From Paenibacillus_F sp047238265 (GTDB taxonomy: Bacteria; Bacillota; Bacilli; Paenibacillales; NBRC-103111), in assembly GCF_047238265.1 (NCBI RefSeq), contig NZ_JBDFMM010000001.1, positions 558,001 to 622,000 on the forward strand: DNA of 64,000 nt, read 5' to 3'. Made by a program: the position numbers and the translations under genes. Shown here in pieces: positions 17,703-26,122 of the stretch; the first letter of the stretch is position 1; every line of letters begins with the position of its first letter. The notes under the pieces are model-generated. The model was given only the letters and a program-made list of their open reading frames with translations, was not told the origin of the DNA and ran no database searches.

Positions 17703-18003
17703 GGCAATGAACAAGAGTAGTACGATCCGGTAACGGTACAGAGAGCTGCGGGTAGGTGCGACGCAGTCCGTAAGGGATGGGAACTCGCTTGGGAGCCGGA
17801 AGCCGAACGTTACGAATGCCGCATGTGCGGCGGTCGTCACCTAAGCTGTCCACGGTTGGCCTCCGTTAACGGGCGCGCAGCAGTGCAGGGTGATAAGCCG
17901 TTCGCATTTGCTGCCGTAAGCGGACTTTCCCGTGGGGAAGGTCAACAAGAGTGGTACCGCGCCGGCACAGCCGTCGTCTCTTTTCGGAGACGGCGGCTTT
18001 TTT
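17703..18003 (+). ncRNA. T-box leader 2 (leucine specifier CTC)
   Basis: This is the second complete T-box. Stem I starts with AAGAGTAGTA, followed by AGAGAGCTGCGGGTAGGTGC and GGGAACTCGC with specifier CTC at 17784-17786. A near-consensus T-box AGAGTGGTACCGCG lies at 17948-17961. The terminator stem (17970-17998, AGCCGTCGTCTC/GGAGACGGCGGCT) ends in T residues. It lies 94 bases upstream of the leuA start, so both T-boxes must be passed to express leuA. Confidence 0.92.
17970..18003 (+). terminator. T-box 2 regulatory terminator
   Basis: A GC-rich stem with loop TTTTC and a T-tract. It is the attenuator of the second T-box. Confidence 0.87.
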
Positions 18004-18096
18004 GCGTGCTCAGGGCGGCTGAGGCGGACATGTCACAAAAACTCCGGTCCGGAGTTTTTAATAAACCCGAAACGGGTAATCAGGAGGATAACAAAA

Positions 18097-19647
18097 ATGA
18101 CTAAACGGCAAATTAAAATTTTTGACACGACTTTGAGAGACGGCGAGCAAGCACCGGGGTGTTCCTTATATCCGGAGGAAAAGGTCCGCATCGCGCGTCA
18201 GCTCGTGAAAATGGGCGTGGATACGATCGAGCCCGGTTTCCCGATCTCAAGTCCGGGCGATTTCGCCGCGGTGCAGCAAATTTCCCGCGAACTGCAGGGG
18301 GTGGAAATTTGCGGCTTCGCGCGTGCGGTCAAGATCGACATCGACGCGGCGGTGAAGGCGACTCAGGACGCCGCTTTACGGCGTATCCACATGTTTATCT
18401 CCTCGTCGGATATTCACCTGGCCTTCCAACTGCGTAAATCACGCGAGCAGGTGCTGGAAGAGGCGCGCCGGATGGTTGCCTACGCGAAGCAGTTCTGCGA
18501 GCGGATCGAATTTACGGCGATGGATTCGAGCCGTACGGGCCGGGAGTATTTGTACGAGATGGTGGAAGCGGTCATCGCCGAGGGCGCGACGATCATTAAC
18601 CTGCCGGATACCGTCGGTTACGCGATGCCGGAAGATTACGGCAAAATGTTCTCCGACGTGCGCAAGCATGCGAGAGGCGCCGACAAGGTGGAATTCAGCA
18701 CCCACTGCCACAACGACCTGGGCCTTGCGGTTGCGAACAGCCTGGCGGCCATCCGCAACGGAGCGAACTATGTGGAAGTATCCGTCAACGGCATCGGAGA
18801 GCGGGCGGGCAACTGTTCCCTGGAAGAGATCGTCATGGCGATCGAGACGCACAAAGACACGCTGAACATGGAAACCGGCATTGCGCTGGAGGAAATTTAT
18901 AATACGTCGACGATGGTCAGCCGGATGATGAACATGCCGATCGCGTTCAACAAGCCGGTCGTCGGCCGCAACGCTTTCCAGCACGAGTCGGGCATCCATC
19001 AGGACGGATTGCTGAAGAACCGGAACACATACGAAATCATGGAACCTGAGAAGCTGGGAATTCCGCGTTCGATGATCATTCTGGGCAAGCATTCCGGACG
19101 TCACGCCCTTAAGCACCGGATCGGCCAGTACGGGGTCGACTTGGACGCTCAAGCCTTGGAGGACGTGTACGCCCGCTTCAAGGACATGGCCGACGAGCAG
19201 AAACACGTCACGGACGACGAGCTGCTGAGCCTGGTCGGCGACGCGGGTGCCTTCGCAGCGGAGCGCTTCTCGCTGGTACAGCTTCAAGTCGTCAGCTCCA
19301 GCGACCGCAGCCGCGTGGCATCGGCCACCATCCGCGATAACGAGAGCGGCGCGGAGGCCACCTGGTCGGGTACCGGCGACGGACCGATCGAAGCGATCGT
19401 CAACTGCATCCGCCAGGCGGTGCCGATGGATGTGACGTTTGCCGATCTGGAGCTGTACTCTTTATCGGCCAGCGAAAAAGCGACGGGCGAAGCGACCGTG
19501 ACGGTCTCCTGCGGCACACAGACTTACAAAAGCTCCGGCTTGGATGTGGATATCCTGTTTGCGGCCGCCAAAGCGTTCCTCTCGGCCTGCAACCAGGCGG
19601 TACGGGCCAATCCGAATGCTTCACAAGGTGTATCCTTAATGGCTTAA
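18097..19647 (+). CDS. leuA: 2-isopropylmalate synthase
   Basis: The 516-residue enzyme condenses acetyl-CoA with 2-ketoisovalerate, the first committed step of leucine synthesis. The DTTLRDGEQAPG motif, HCHNDLGLAVANSLAA and NGIGERAGN are the classic synthase signatures. A C-terminal regulatory domain (about residues 390-516) senses leucine. The start is the ATG 9 bases after AGGAGG. Two leucine T-boxes precede it. No other leu/ilv gene follows; the next gene is an amylase, so leuA is transcribed alone here. Confidence 0.95.
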   Translation: MTKRQIKIFDTTLRDGEQAPGCSLYPEEKVRIARQLVKMGVDTIEPGFPISSPGDFAAVQQISRELQGVEICGFARAVKIDIDAAVKATQDAALRRIHMFISSSDIHLAFQLRKSREQVLEEARRMVAYAKQFCERIEFTAMDSSRTGREYLYEMVEAVIAEGATIINLPDTVGYAMPEDYGKMFSDVRKHARGADKVEFSTHCHNDLGLAVANSLAAIRNGANYVEVSVNGIGERAGNCSLEEIVMAIETHKDTLNMETGIALEEIYNTSTMVSRMMNMPIAFNKPVVGRNAFQHESGIHQDGLLKNRNTYEIMEPEKLGIPRSMIILGKHSGRHALKHRIGQYGVDLDAQALEDVYARFKDMADEQKHVTDDELLSLVGDAGAFAAERFSLVQLQVVSSSDRSRVASATIRDNESGAEATWSGTGDGPIEAIVNCIRQAVPMDVTFADLELYSLSASEKATGEATVTVSCGTQTYKSSGLDVDILFAAAKAFLSACNQAVRANPNASQGVSLMA

Positions 19648-19674
19648 ATTATTAACAGGATGGGTGTGAAGAAC

Positions 19675-19881
19675 TTATTCACACCCCCTGTGGATAATGT
19701 GTATAACTCTAAAAAATCCGTATTTTTCAGGCTTCCGCTTTTTCCTCCTTTTCCGTATAACTGTCGGATAACATTTTCAGTGAAAACTGTGGATAATGTG
19801 GATAAACCTGTTCATAAGTGCTTAAAGCGCCGAAAATCCGGCGCTTTTTTTAATTTTTTTTGTGGATGAAGGTGTGGATAA
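19675..19881. promoter_or_regulatory. Cluster of DnaA boxes
   Basis: Perfect DnaA boxes (TGTGGATAA) start at 19689, 19788, 19797 and 19873, all in the same orientation; two are directly adjacent. One-mismatch boxes occur at 19675 (TTATTCACA), 19698 (TGTGTATAA) and 19861 (TGTGGATGA). That is seven sites in about 200 bases of AT-rich intergenic DNA. dnaA and dnaN are absent, so this looks like a DnaA-titration cluster of the kind known in Bacillus rather than oriC. Confidence 0.72.
19824..19851 (+). terminator. leuA terminator
   Basis: AAAGCGCCG and CGGCGCTTT pair around AAAATC, followed by a T-tract. It lies within the DnaA-box region. Confidence 0.8.
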
Positions 19882-19952
19882 AAAACATGGTTCGTCAGGG
19901 GAGCAAAAAGTGTATATAAAAGGCAAAACTTATCCGCAGGGAGTGAGCCTGA

Positions 19953-21704
19953 ATGAATAGAGAAGCCTTTTATCACGGGACGAGAAGCAACTGGGCTTAT
20001 GCGTATGACAACAAAACGATTCACTTGAGAGTCCGTACACAAAGGGACGATGTGGAAAATGTGACGGTGATCGCCAGCGACAAATACGACTGGGACACCT
20101 TTTATCAGGAAATCTCTATGATTAAAACCGCTTCGGATTCCCTGTTCGATTATTGGGAGGCGGAAGTGGTGCCGAGTTACAAACGGTTGTCCTACTGCTT
20201 CAGGCTGAGTGCCGGAGACGAGCAGCTGTGGATGACGGAAACCGGAATTCACTCCGAACAGCCCTATCCGCCCGGAGGCTATTACGCGTTCCCGTATATT
20301 CATGAAATCGACCTGTTCAGTCCTCCTGCCTGGGCCAAGGATGCGATCTTTTATCAAATTTTCCCGGAGCGTTTCGCCAACGGAGACCCCGGAAACGACC
20401 CGGAAGGCGTGCAGCCGTGGGGCGGAAAGCCCGAGCGGGAGAACTTTTTCGGCGGAGATCTGCAGGGTGTGCTCGATCATCTCGATTATCTCGTGGATCT
20501 TGGCATCAATGCGATCTATTTCACGCCGGTGTTCAAGTCTCCCACGAATCACAAATACGATACGCTGGATTACACGCAGGTGGACCCGCATTTCGGCGAC
20601 AACGCCCTGCTGAAGAAGGTGGTCGAGACCTGTCATGAGCGCGGAATCCGGGTCATGCTGGATGCGGTTTTCAACCATAGCGCGCTTGAGTTTCCCGCTT
20701 TTCAGGATGTGAAGGAGAAAGGGGAGGAGTCCGCTTTTGCCGACTGGTTCCATATCAATGAATATCCGGTCGCCGTAAAAGAAGGGATTCCGACTTACGA
20801 CACGTTCGGTTTTTTCGAAGGCATGCCGAAGTTCAATACCGCCAACCCCGAAGTGAAAAAATATCTGCTCGACGTTGCCAAGTACTGGATCGAGGAGATC
20901 GGTATCGACGGCTGGCGGCTGGATGTCGCCGATGAAATCGACCACCGTTTCTGGAGGGAATTCAGGCAGGTGGTTAAGGCGGCCAATCCGGAAGCTTACA
21001 TCGTCGGGGAGGTTTGGAACGATTCCCTGATGTGGCTGCTGGGCGATCAGTTCGACTCCGTCATGAACTATCCGTTCTCGGACAAAGTACTGGAATTCTT
21101 CTCGGGTCCGGGCATGGACGGGCACTCCTTCGCGAGCAGCATGGGCTTCCTGCTGATGCGGTATCCGAAACAGGCCAACGAGGTCGTCTTCAATCTGCTG
21201 TGCAGCCACGACACTCCGCGTGTTCTGACGAGAGTAGGCGGCGACAAAAGAAGACTGAAGCTGTGCGTAGTCTTCCTGATGACGTACATGGGGACGCCGT
21301 GTATTTTTTACGGGGATGAAGTGGGAATTCAGGGAGAAGGCGATCCGGATTGCCGCCAGTGCATGGAATGGCATCCCGATATGCAGGACCGCGAGCTGCT
21401 GGACTTCTACAAGCTGCTGATCCATCTGCGGAAGGAAAACCGGGCGCTCCGGGAAGGCAGCTTCCGGTTTCTGAAAGCGGATCACGGCGATCCCTGCATC
21501 ATTTACGAGCGGATCGACGCCTATACGCATTTCACGATCTGGATGAACAATACCGAGGAACGGATTACGCTGCAGCATCCGATGGTGGCCGAAGATTGGC
21601 GGGATGCGCTGTCGCAGGAAGAGGTCAAACCGGTGGACGGCGTGATGCATATCGAGCTGGAGGAGCTTGGGTATAGAATTTTATATAGAACGTTAAAAAA
21701 ATAG
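19953..21704 (+). CDS. GH13 cyclomaltodextrinase/neopullulanase-type glucosidase
   Basis: The 583-residue alpha-amylase-family enzyme has an N-terminal CBM34-like domain (about residues 1-120). The catalytic barrel shows conserved regions I DAVFNH, II GWRLDVADE (nucleophile Asp), III IVGEVW (acid/base Glu) and IV LLCSHDTPR. No signal peptide is seen, so it acts in the cytosol on imported cyclodextrins, maltodextrins or pullulan fragments. GGGAGTG lies seven bases before the ATG. Exact substrate preference within the GH13_20-like group is not readable from sequence. Confidence 0.9.
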   Translation: MNREAFYHGTRSNWAYAYDNKTIHLRVRTQRDDVENVTVIASDKYDWDTFYQEISMIKTASDSLFDYWEAEVVPSYKRLSYCFRLSAGDEQLWMTETGIHSEQPYPPGGYYAFPYIHEIDLFSPPAWAKDAIFYQIFPERFANGDPGNDPEGVQPWGGKPERENFFGGDLQGVLDHLDYLVDLGINAIYFTPVFKSPTNHKYDTLDYTQVDPHFGDNALLKKVVETCHERGIRVMLDAVFNHSALEFPAFQDVKEKGEESAFADWFHINEYPVAVKEGIPTYDTFGFFEGMPKFNTANPEVKKYLLDVAKYWIEEIGIDGWRLDVADEIDHRFWREFRQVVKAANPEAYIVGEVWNDSLMWLLGDQFDSVMNYPFSDKVLEFFSGPGMDGHSFASSMGFLLMRYPKQANEVVFNLLCSHDTPRVLTRVGGDKRRLKLCVVFLMTYMGTPCIFYGDEVGIQGEGDPDCRQCMEWHPDMQDRELLDFYKLLIHLRKENRALREGSFRFLKADHGDPCIIYERIDAYTHFTIWMNNTEERITLQHPMVAEDWRDALSQEEVKPVDGVMHIELEELGYRILYRTLKK

Positions 21705-21750
21705 TCGAACGCTGTCGATATAGTTCCTATCTAACTATTTGGGGGGAACT

Positions 21751-23502
21751 ATGAAATACTTAAAACGAAGCGTGACGACGAAATTGATCGCGATGATGGC
21801 GGCATTGGTGGTGGTCCTTTGTATCTTGATCATGACCTTGACGTATTTATCGCAAAGAAGCGATTACTTTGCCCGGCTCAAATCGATTGAGCGGGTCGTG
21901 GAACTTGGATGGGAGCAGCAGCTCCCTCTCCTTACAAAAGCGATGGATCAAATGAAAAGCGCGGGAAAACCCGACGCTGCGGCCACCGAGCTTCAAGCGA
22001 TCCGCACGATGTTGGAGCATTACGTAAAAGACGGGGATATGGCGAACGTCGCTTTATACTACCCGGAGGAAAAAACGGCGGACGGTAAACCGGCTCTTAC
22101 GGTTATCGCCGCGAACGAGACGCTGGATAAGGCGGGGCTGAAGCCTTTGTCGGATTATGCCTTCACCGATCAGTACACGAAAGCCTTCGAGGAGGTTAAA
22201 AAAACCGGCGGCCAGGGACGTTCGCCCGTTTATACGGATCAGGCGGGGGAATGGGTTACCATTCTGAGTCCGGTGAAGGATGAGGCGGGTAAAACGGTCG
22301 CTTACGTCGGCGCGGATTTCGATTACGGCACGGTTTCCTGGGATTTAACCAAAAGGCTGCTCATGAGTCTGGCCTTTTATGTAGGTATTGCTCTGCTGTT
22401 CGCCTTTCTTCTGGGTCTGTTCACCCGCAAAATTCTTAAGCCGATCGGGGAGCTTTCCCGCTTGTCGCTGGAAGTGTCGGAAGGCGACCTTACGGTTTCG
22501 ATTCCGGTCCGCAGCGAAGACGAGTTCGGCATTCTCGCCCGGAACTTCAACGCGATGACCGCAAGCATCCACAGTCTGATCCTGGGCATCCGGGAGTCTT
22601 CCGACCAGGTTAGCCATGCCGCGGAGGTGCTGGATACCAACGCGAAGCAGACGACGCAGGCCACGCATCAGATCGCCACGGCGATCGAGCAGGTAGCGTC
22701 GGGAGCGGAGCGCCAGCTGCAGAGCACGCAGGAAAGCTCGAACGCCATGGAAGAGATGGCGACGGGCATTCAGCGGATTGCCGAATCCGCAGGCTACGCC
22801 GCGCAGTCATCGGAATCCGCTTCGGAAGAGGCGGCGCGAGGCAACGGCATGATTCAGCACAACGTGAAGCAGATGAGCCAAATGAACGAAACGGTTCAGC
22901 GTTCCGTAGAGTCCATGAACCAGCTTGCACAGCTTTCCGAGGAAATCGGCGGCATTACGGCGCTGATCTCGGATATCGCGAATCAGACGAACCTGCTCGC
23001 GCTGAACGCGGCGATCGAGGCTGCACGCGCCGGGGAACACGGACGCGGCTTCTCGGTCGTATCCGATGAAATCCGCAAGCTTGCCGAGCAGTCCAAGCAG
23101 TCTTCGGATAAAATCGCCGGGCTCGTCGTCACGATCCGCACCGGTACGGGGCAGGCTGTGGGCGCGATGAACCACACGGCCGAAGAAGTGACGGAGATGA
23201 CCAAGCTCGTGTCCGAGAGCGGGGAGGCCTTCCAGCGCATCGTTAATCATATGGACGAGCTGGCGAAGCAAATTCTGGAGGTTTCCTCGTCCTCGCAGCA
23301 GATGTCCGCCGGAACGGAAGAAGTGGCCGCGTCCATCTCGGAGCTGTCTCACATGAACCAGCAGACTGTGGAAAGCTCCCAGACCGTCGCGGCTTCTTCG
23401 GAAGAGCAGCTCGCTTCCATGGAGGATATTTCAGCCTCGGCGGGTGCGCTGAGCGATATGTCCCGGGAGCTTAAGCAGAGCATCAGCCGGTTTAAGCTGT
23501 AA
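21751..23502 (+). CDS. Methyl-accepting chemotaxis protein
   Basis: The 583-residue transmembrane chemoreceptor has a first membrane helix at about residues 10-32, then an extracellular Cache-like sensor (about 33-200) and a second helix at about 205-228. A HAMP linker follows, then a long helical signalling domain with the conserved hairpin ISDIANQTNLLALNAAIEAA. It would control CheA kinase activity in response to an unknown ligand. The ATG is chosen because GGGGGG lies six bases upstream. It follows the amylase by 46 bases, which hints at sugar-linked taxis but does not prove it. Confidence 0.92.
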   Translation: MKYLKRSVTTKLIAMMAALVVVLCILIMTLTYLSQRSDYFARLKSIERVVELGWEQQLPLLTKAMDQMKSAGKPDAAATELQAIRTMLEHYVKDGDMANVALYYPEEKTADGKPALTVIAANETLDKAGLKPLSDYAFTDQYTKAFEEVKKTGGQGRSPVYTDQAGEWVTILSPVKDEAGKTVAYVGADFDYGTVSWDLTKRLLMSLAFYVGIALLFAFLLGLFTRKILKPIGELSRLSLEVSEGDLTVSIPVRSEDEFGILARNFNAMTASIHSLILGIRESSDQVSHAAEVLDTNAKQTTQATHQIATAIEQVASGAERQLQSTQESSNAMEEMATGIQRIAESAGYAAQSSESASEEAARGNGMIQHNVKQMSQMNETVQRSVESMNQLAQLSEEIGGITALISDIANQTNLLALNAAIEAARAGEHGRGFSVVSDEIRKLAEQSKQSSDKIAGLVVTIRTGTGQAVGAMNHTAEEVTEMTKLVSESGEAFQRIVNHMDELAKQILEVSSSSQQMSAGTEEVAASISELSHMNQQTVESSQTVAASSEEQLASMEDISASAGALSDMSRELKQSISRFKL

Positions 23503-23553
23503 GGAGCCGGGCCGAAAGGTTGACGGGGGACCCGCAGTATGGCAGCATTCCAC

Positions 23554-23628
<75 letters not shown>

Positions 23629-23760
23629 ATACCAATACCGAATGCTGGATGCGAACGCCGAATGCCGGATGTCGGACGCGGGGCGCGGAATGCGTGATGG
23701 AGCGAACGCATAGGAAGCTTAAGTACCTCGATCAGAATCGGAAAAGCATAGCATGTTTAC

Positions 23761-23791
23761 AAAAAAAAGAGGCCCGCGAGGCCTCTTTTTT
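23761..23791. terminator. Bidirectional terminator downstream of the ABC-F gene
   Basis: AAAAAAGAGGCC and GGCCTCTTTTTT form a stem with A and T tracts, between the chemoreceptor and the convergent ABC-F gene. Confidence 0.85.
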
Positions 23792-23834
23792 GTATGTTTT
23801 TGTTTCCGAAGCGGCCGGTCAAGTCCGCAAGAGT

Positions 23835-25790
23835 CTAACCCACAAGAGTTTCCCACTCTTCGTAGCACGCCTGCAGGCTTCCTTTTTTCTGCTCGATGAG
23901 GGTATTCTTCTCCTGGACAAGCACATAGTCGTTATAAACGGCCGGGTCCGCCAGTTCCTCCTCAAGAGCGGTCACTTCCTCCTCCAGCCGGGCGATATCC
24001 TGCTCGAGCTGCTCGACCCGCCGCTGGCGGTTGCGCTCTTCCCGCTTGGCCTGCTTGTCCGCTTCGTAAGACGAAGGTTTCTCCGCCTGCTGCGCTGCGA
24101 AAGACGCCGCGGATGCCTTGGCCTTGCTGTCGCGGGCCGCCTGCTCGCGGATACGCTCGGCCTCCATTTCGGCAAGCTCCGCTTTTTTCTCAAGATAATC
24201 GTCGTAGTTGCCCAGGTAATGCTTCACGCCGTGGCGTTCCAACTCCAGCATGCTTTCCGCCATTTTGTTCAGGAAATAACGGTCATGGGAAATGAAGAGC
24301 AGGGTGCCTTCGTAATCGAGCAGAGCCGATTCGAGCACTTCCTTGCTGTACAAGTCCAGATGGTTGGTCGGCTCATCGAGGATGAGCATGTTCGCGTTCA
24401 GCAGCATAAGCTTGGCCAGCGCCACGCGCGCTTTCTCGCCGCCGCTTAGGGACGAGATTTTTTTGAACACGTCCTCACCGCTGAAAAGAAAGTTGCCCAG
24501 CACGGAGCGGATGCGCGCTTCTTCAATAGTAGGAAACGTATCCCAGACCTCTTCCAGGATCGTTTTCTGCGGATTCAGCGTCGTCTGTTCCTGATCGTAA
24601 TAACCGATCTTGACATTGGTTCCCCAGCGGATCGTGCCGGTATCGGGGGACAGCTTACCGATCAAGGTTTTGAGCAGGGTCGTTTTGCCGATTCCGTTGG
24701 GGCCGATCAGGGCCGCCGTTTCGCCGCGCCGCAGCTCGAACGAGACGGAATCGAGAAGGCGTTTGCCTTCGCCCACGGACAGGGCCAGATCCCTCACCTG
24801 CAAAACTTCCTTGCCGGATGTCTGATCGATCTGGAAGGAGAAGCTGGCGCGCTTGAGATCGCCGAGCGGCTTGTCGATCCGTTCCATCCGCTCCAGCGCT
24901 TTGCGCCGGCTCTGCGCGCGTTTGGTGGTGGTGGCGCGGACGATATTTTTCTGCACGAAGTCCTCCATGCGGGCAATCTCTTCCTGCTGCTTCTCAAACT
25001 GCTTCATGCGGATTTCGTAATCCGCTTCCTTCAGCTCGACGAAGCGGGAATAGTTGCCCGTGTAGCGCTTGGAGGACGTCCGCTCGATTTCGTAAATCGC
25101 CGTTACGAGCGAGTCGAGGAAGTAGCGGTCGTGGGATACGACCAGAATAGCGCCGGGATACCCGCGCAGATAAGACTCCAGCCACGTCAGCGTGCGGATG
25201 TCCAGATGGTTGGTCGGCTCGTCGAGAAGAAGCAGGTCCGGCTCTTCCAGAAGCATTTTGGCGAGCGCGAGACGGGTTTTCTGACCGCCGCTCAGCGTCT
25301 GGATCAGCGTATCGGGCGGAAATTCTCCGAATCCCATGCCGTGCAGAATTCCGCGTATTCTGGCTTCGATCTCGTATCCGCCCTGCTCGCGGAACCACTC
25401 GGATCTGGCAGAGTACCGGTTCATCGTGTCCTCGTACGCCTTGGCGTTATCGATCAGCTTCGGATCCGCCATCTGCTGTTCCAGCTCGCGCAGTTCTCTT
25501 TCGACGGCATAGAGCGCCGTAAAGACCGTGCGCATTTCTTCGATAATCGTTTTGTCCGTCTGCAGGCCGCCGTTCTGGCGGAGATACCCGATCCGGGTTT
25601 CTTTGGCTTTAAAAATGTCCCCTTCATCGTAAGAAAGGTCGCCCGCGATAATTTGCAGGAGAGTCGACTTGCCGGCCCCGTTCACTCCGACGAGTCCGAT
25701 TCTTTCGCGGTCTTCAATTTGCAGGGATATGTTAGAAAGCACGGACGAGGTCCCGTAGCTTTTACCGATTCCGTTCACTTGGAGAAGCAT
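23835..25790 (-). CDS. ABC-F family ATPase (ribosome-associated, YdiF/Uup-like)
   Basis: The 651-residue protein has two ABC domains and no membrane segment. Walker A motifs are GVNGAGKST and GPNGIGKTT, signatures LSGGQKTRLALAK and LSGGEKARVALAK, and Walker B LLLLDEPTNHLD and MLILDEPTNHLD. A charged inter-domain linker (about residues 240-315) and a C-terminal coiled coil (about 560-645) fit the YdiF/Uup-type translation factors. These bind the ribosomal E site and relieve stalled or difficult translation. Housekeeping rather than antibiotic resistance is likelier given its wording and length. Confidence 0.9.
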   Translation of the reverse strand: MLLQVNGIGKSYGTSSVLSNISLQIEDRERIGLVGVNGAGKSTLLQIIAGDLSYDEGDIFKAKETRIGYLRQNGGLQTDKTIIEEMRTVFTALYAVERELRELEQQMADPKLIDNAKAYEDTMNRYSARSEWFREQGGYEIEARIRGILHGMGFGEFPPDTLIQTLSGGQKTRLALAKMLLEEPDLLLLDEPTNHLDIRTLTWLESYLRGYPGAILVVSHDRYFLDSLVTAIYEIERTSSKRYTGNYSRFVELKEADYEIRMKQFEKQQEEIARMEDFVQKNIVRATTTKRAQSRRKALERMERIDKPLGDLKRASFSFQIDQTSGKEVLQVRDLALSVGEGKRLLDSVSFELRRGETAALIGPNGIGKTTLLKTLIGKLSPDTGTIRWGTNVKIGYYDQEQTTLNPQKTILEEVWDTFPTIEEARIRSVLGNFLFSGEDVFKKISSLSGGEKARVALAKLMLLNANMLILDEPTNHLDLYSKEVLESALLDYEGTLLFISHDRYFLNKMAESMLELERHGVKHYLGNYDDYLEKKAELAEMEAERIREQAARDSKAKASAASFAAQQAEKPSSYEADKQAKREERNRQRRVEQLEQDIARLEEEVTALEEELADPAVYNDYVLVQEKNTLIEQKKGSLQACYEEWETLVG

Positions 25791-26122
25791 CTTTCGTTAT
25801 TACCTCCATGATTGCACAATTTTCTTCATTAATACGGCTGCTTAGTAAAGGTCCGGGCGAATAACCCGGCGGAATATCTTCAAGCGGGTTCTGCCGCGGA
25901 AAAGAAAGGCCCTTTTTAGTGTACAGGAAAAACGCCTCCAGGAAAACTGAACACATTTTTTTCAAACTTCCCGGCAATGTGATAAAATAATGTAAACTAC
26001 TGTCTGCACGTGTCTTCTATATAAAGAAGGACCTTTGCCCCGCAGGCAGACAACCATCTGCGAAATCCCGCCAATCAGTCCAAATTAACAGCCCCAGCCG
26101 GAAAGAGGTTGCAGCTATATAC
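25791..26122. other. Intergenic region with a possible structured leader
   Basis: The gap between the divergent ABC-F and fusion genes holds their promoters. Near 25980 a TGTGATAAAAT could be an extended -10. From 26002, GTCTGC can pair with GCAGAC (26046-26051), while GCAGA (26046-26050) can instead pair with TCTGC (26057-26061). These mutually exclusive stems lie 60-120 bases before the start codon. No known riboswitch class was matched. Confidence 0.4.

Noticed and set aside
19660..19952. The DnaA-box region as the chromosomal origin
   Set aside because: No dnaA, dnaN, rpmH or other origin genes are adjacent and a leuA terminator lies within the region. A titration cluster fits better.
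19812..21650. 612-codon minus-strand frame opposite the amylase gene
   Set aside because: Antisense of intact GH13 catalytic motifs; no recognisable domain.
23835..25790. ABC-F protein as an antibiotic-resistance determinant
   Set aside because: Length and wording fit the housekeeping YdiF/Uup-like group; no resistance-type leader or linker signature was seen.
25791..26122. 6S RNA upstream of the 5-formyl-THF cyclo-ligase gene
   Set aside because: The gene neighbourhood recalls ssrS-ygfA of proteobacteria, but the sequence lacks the long hairpin with central bubble that I would need to call it.
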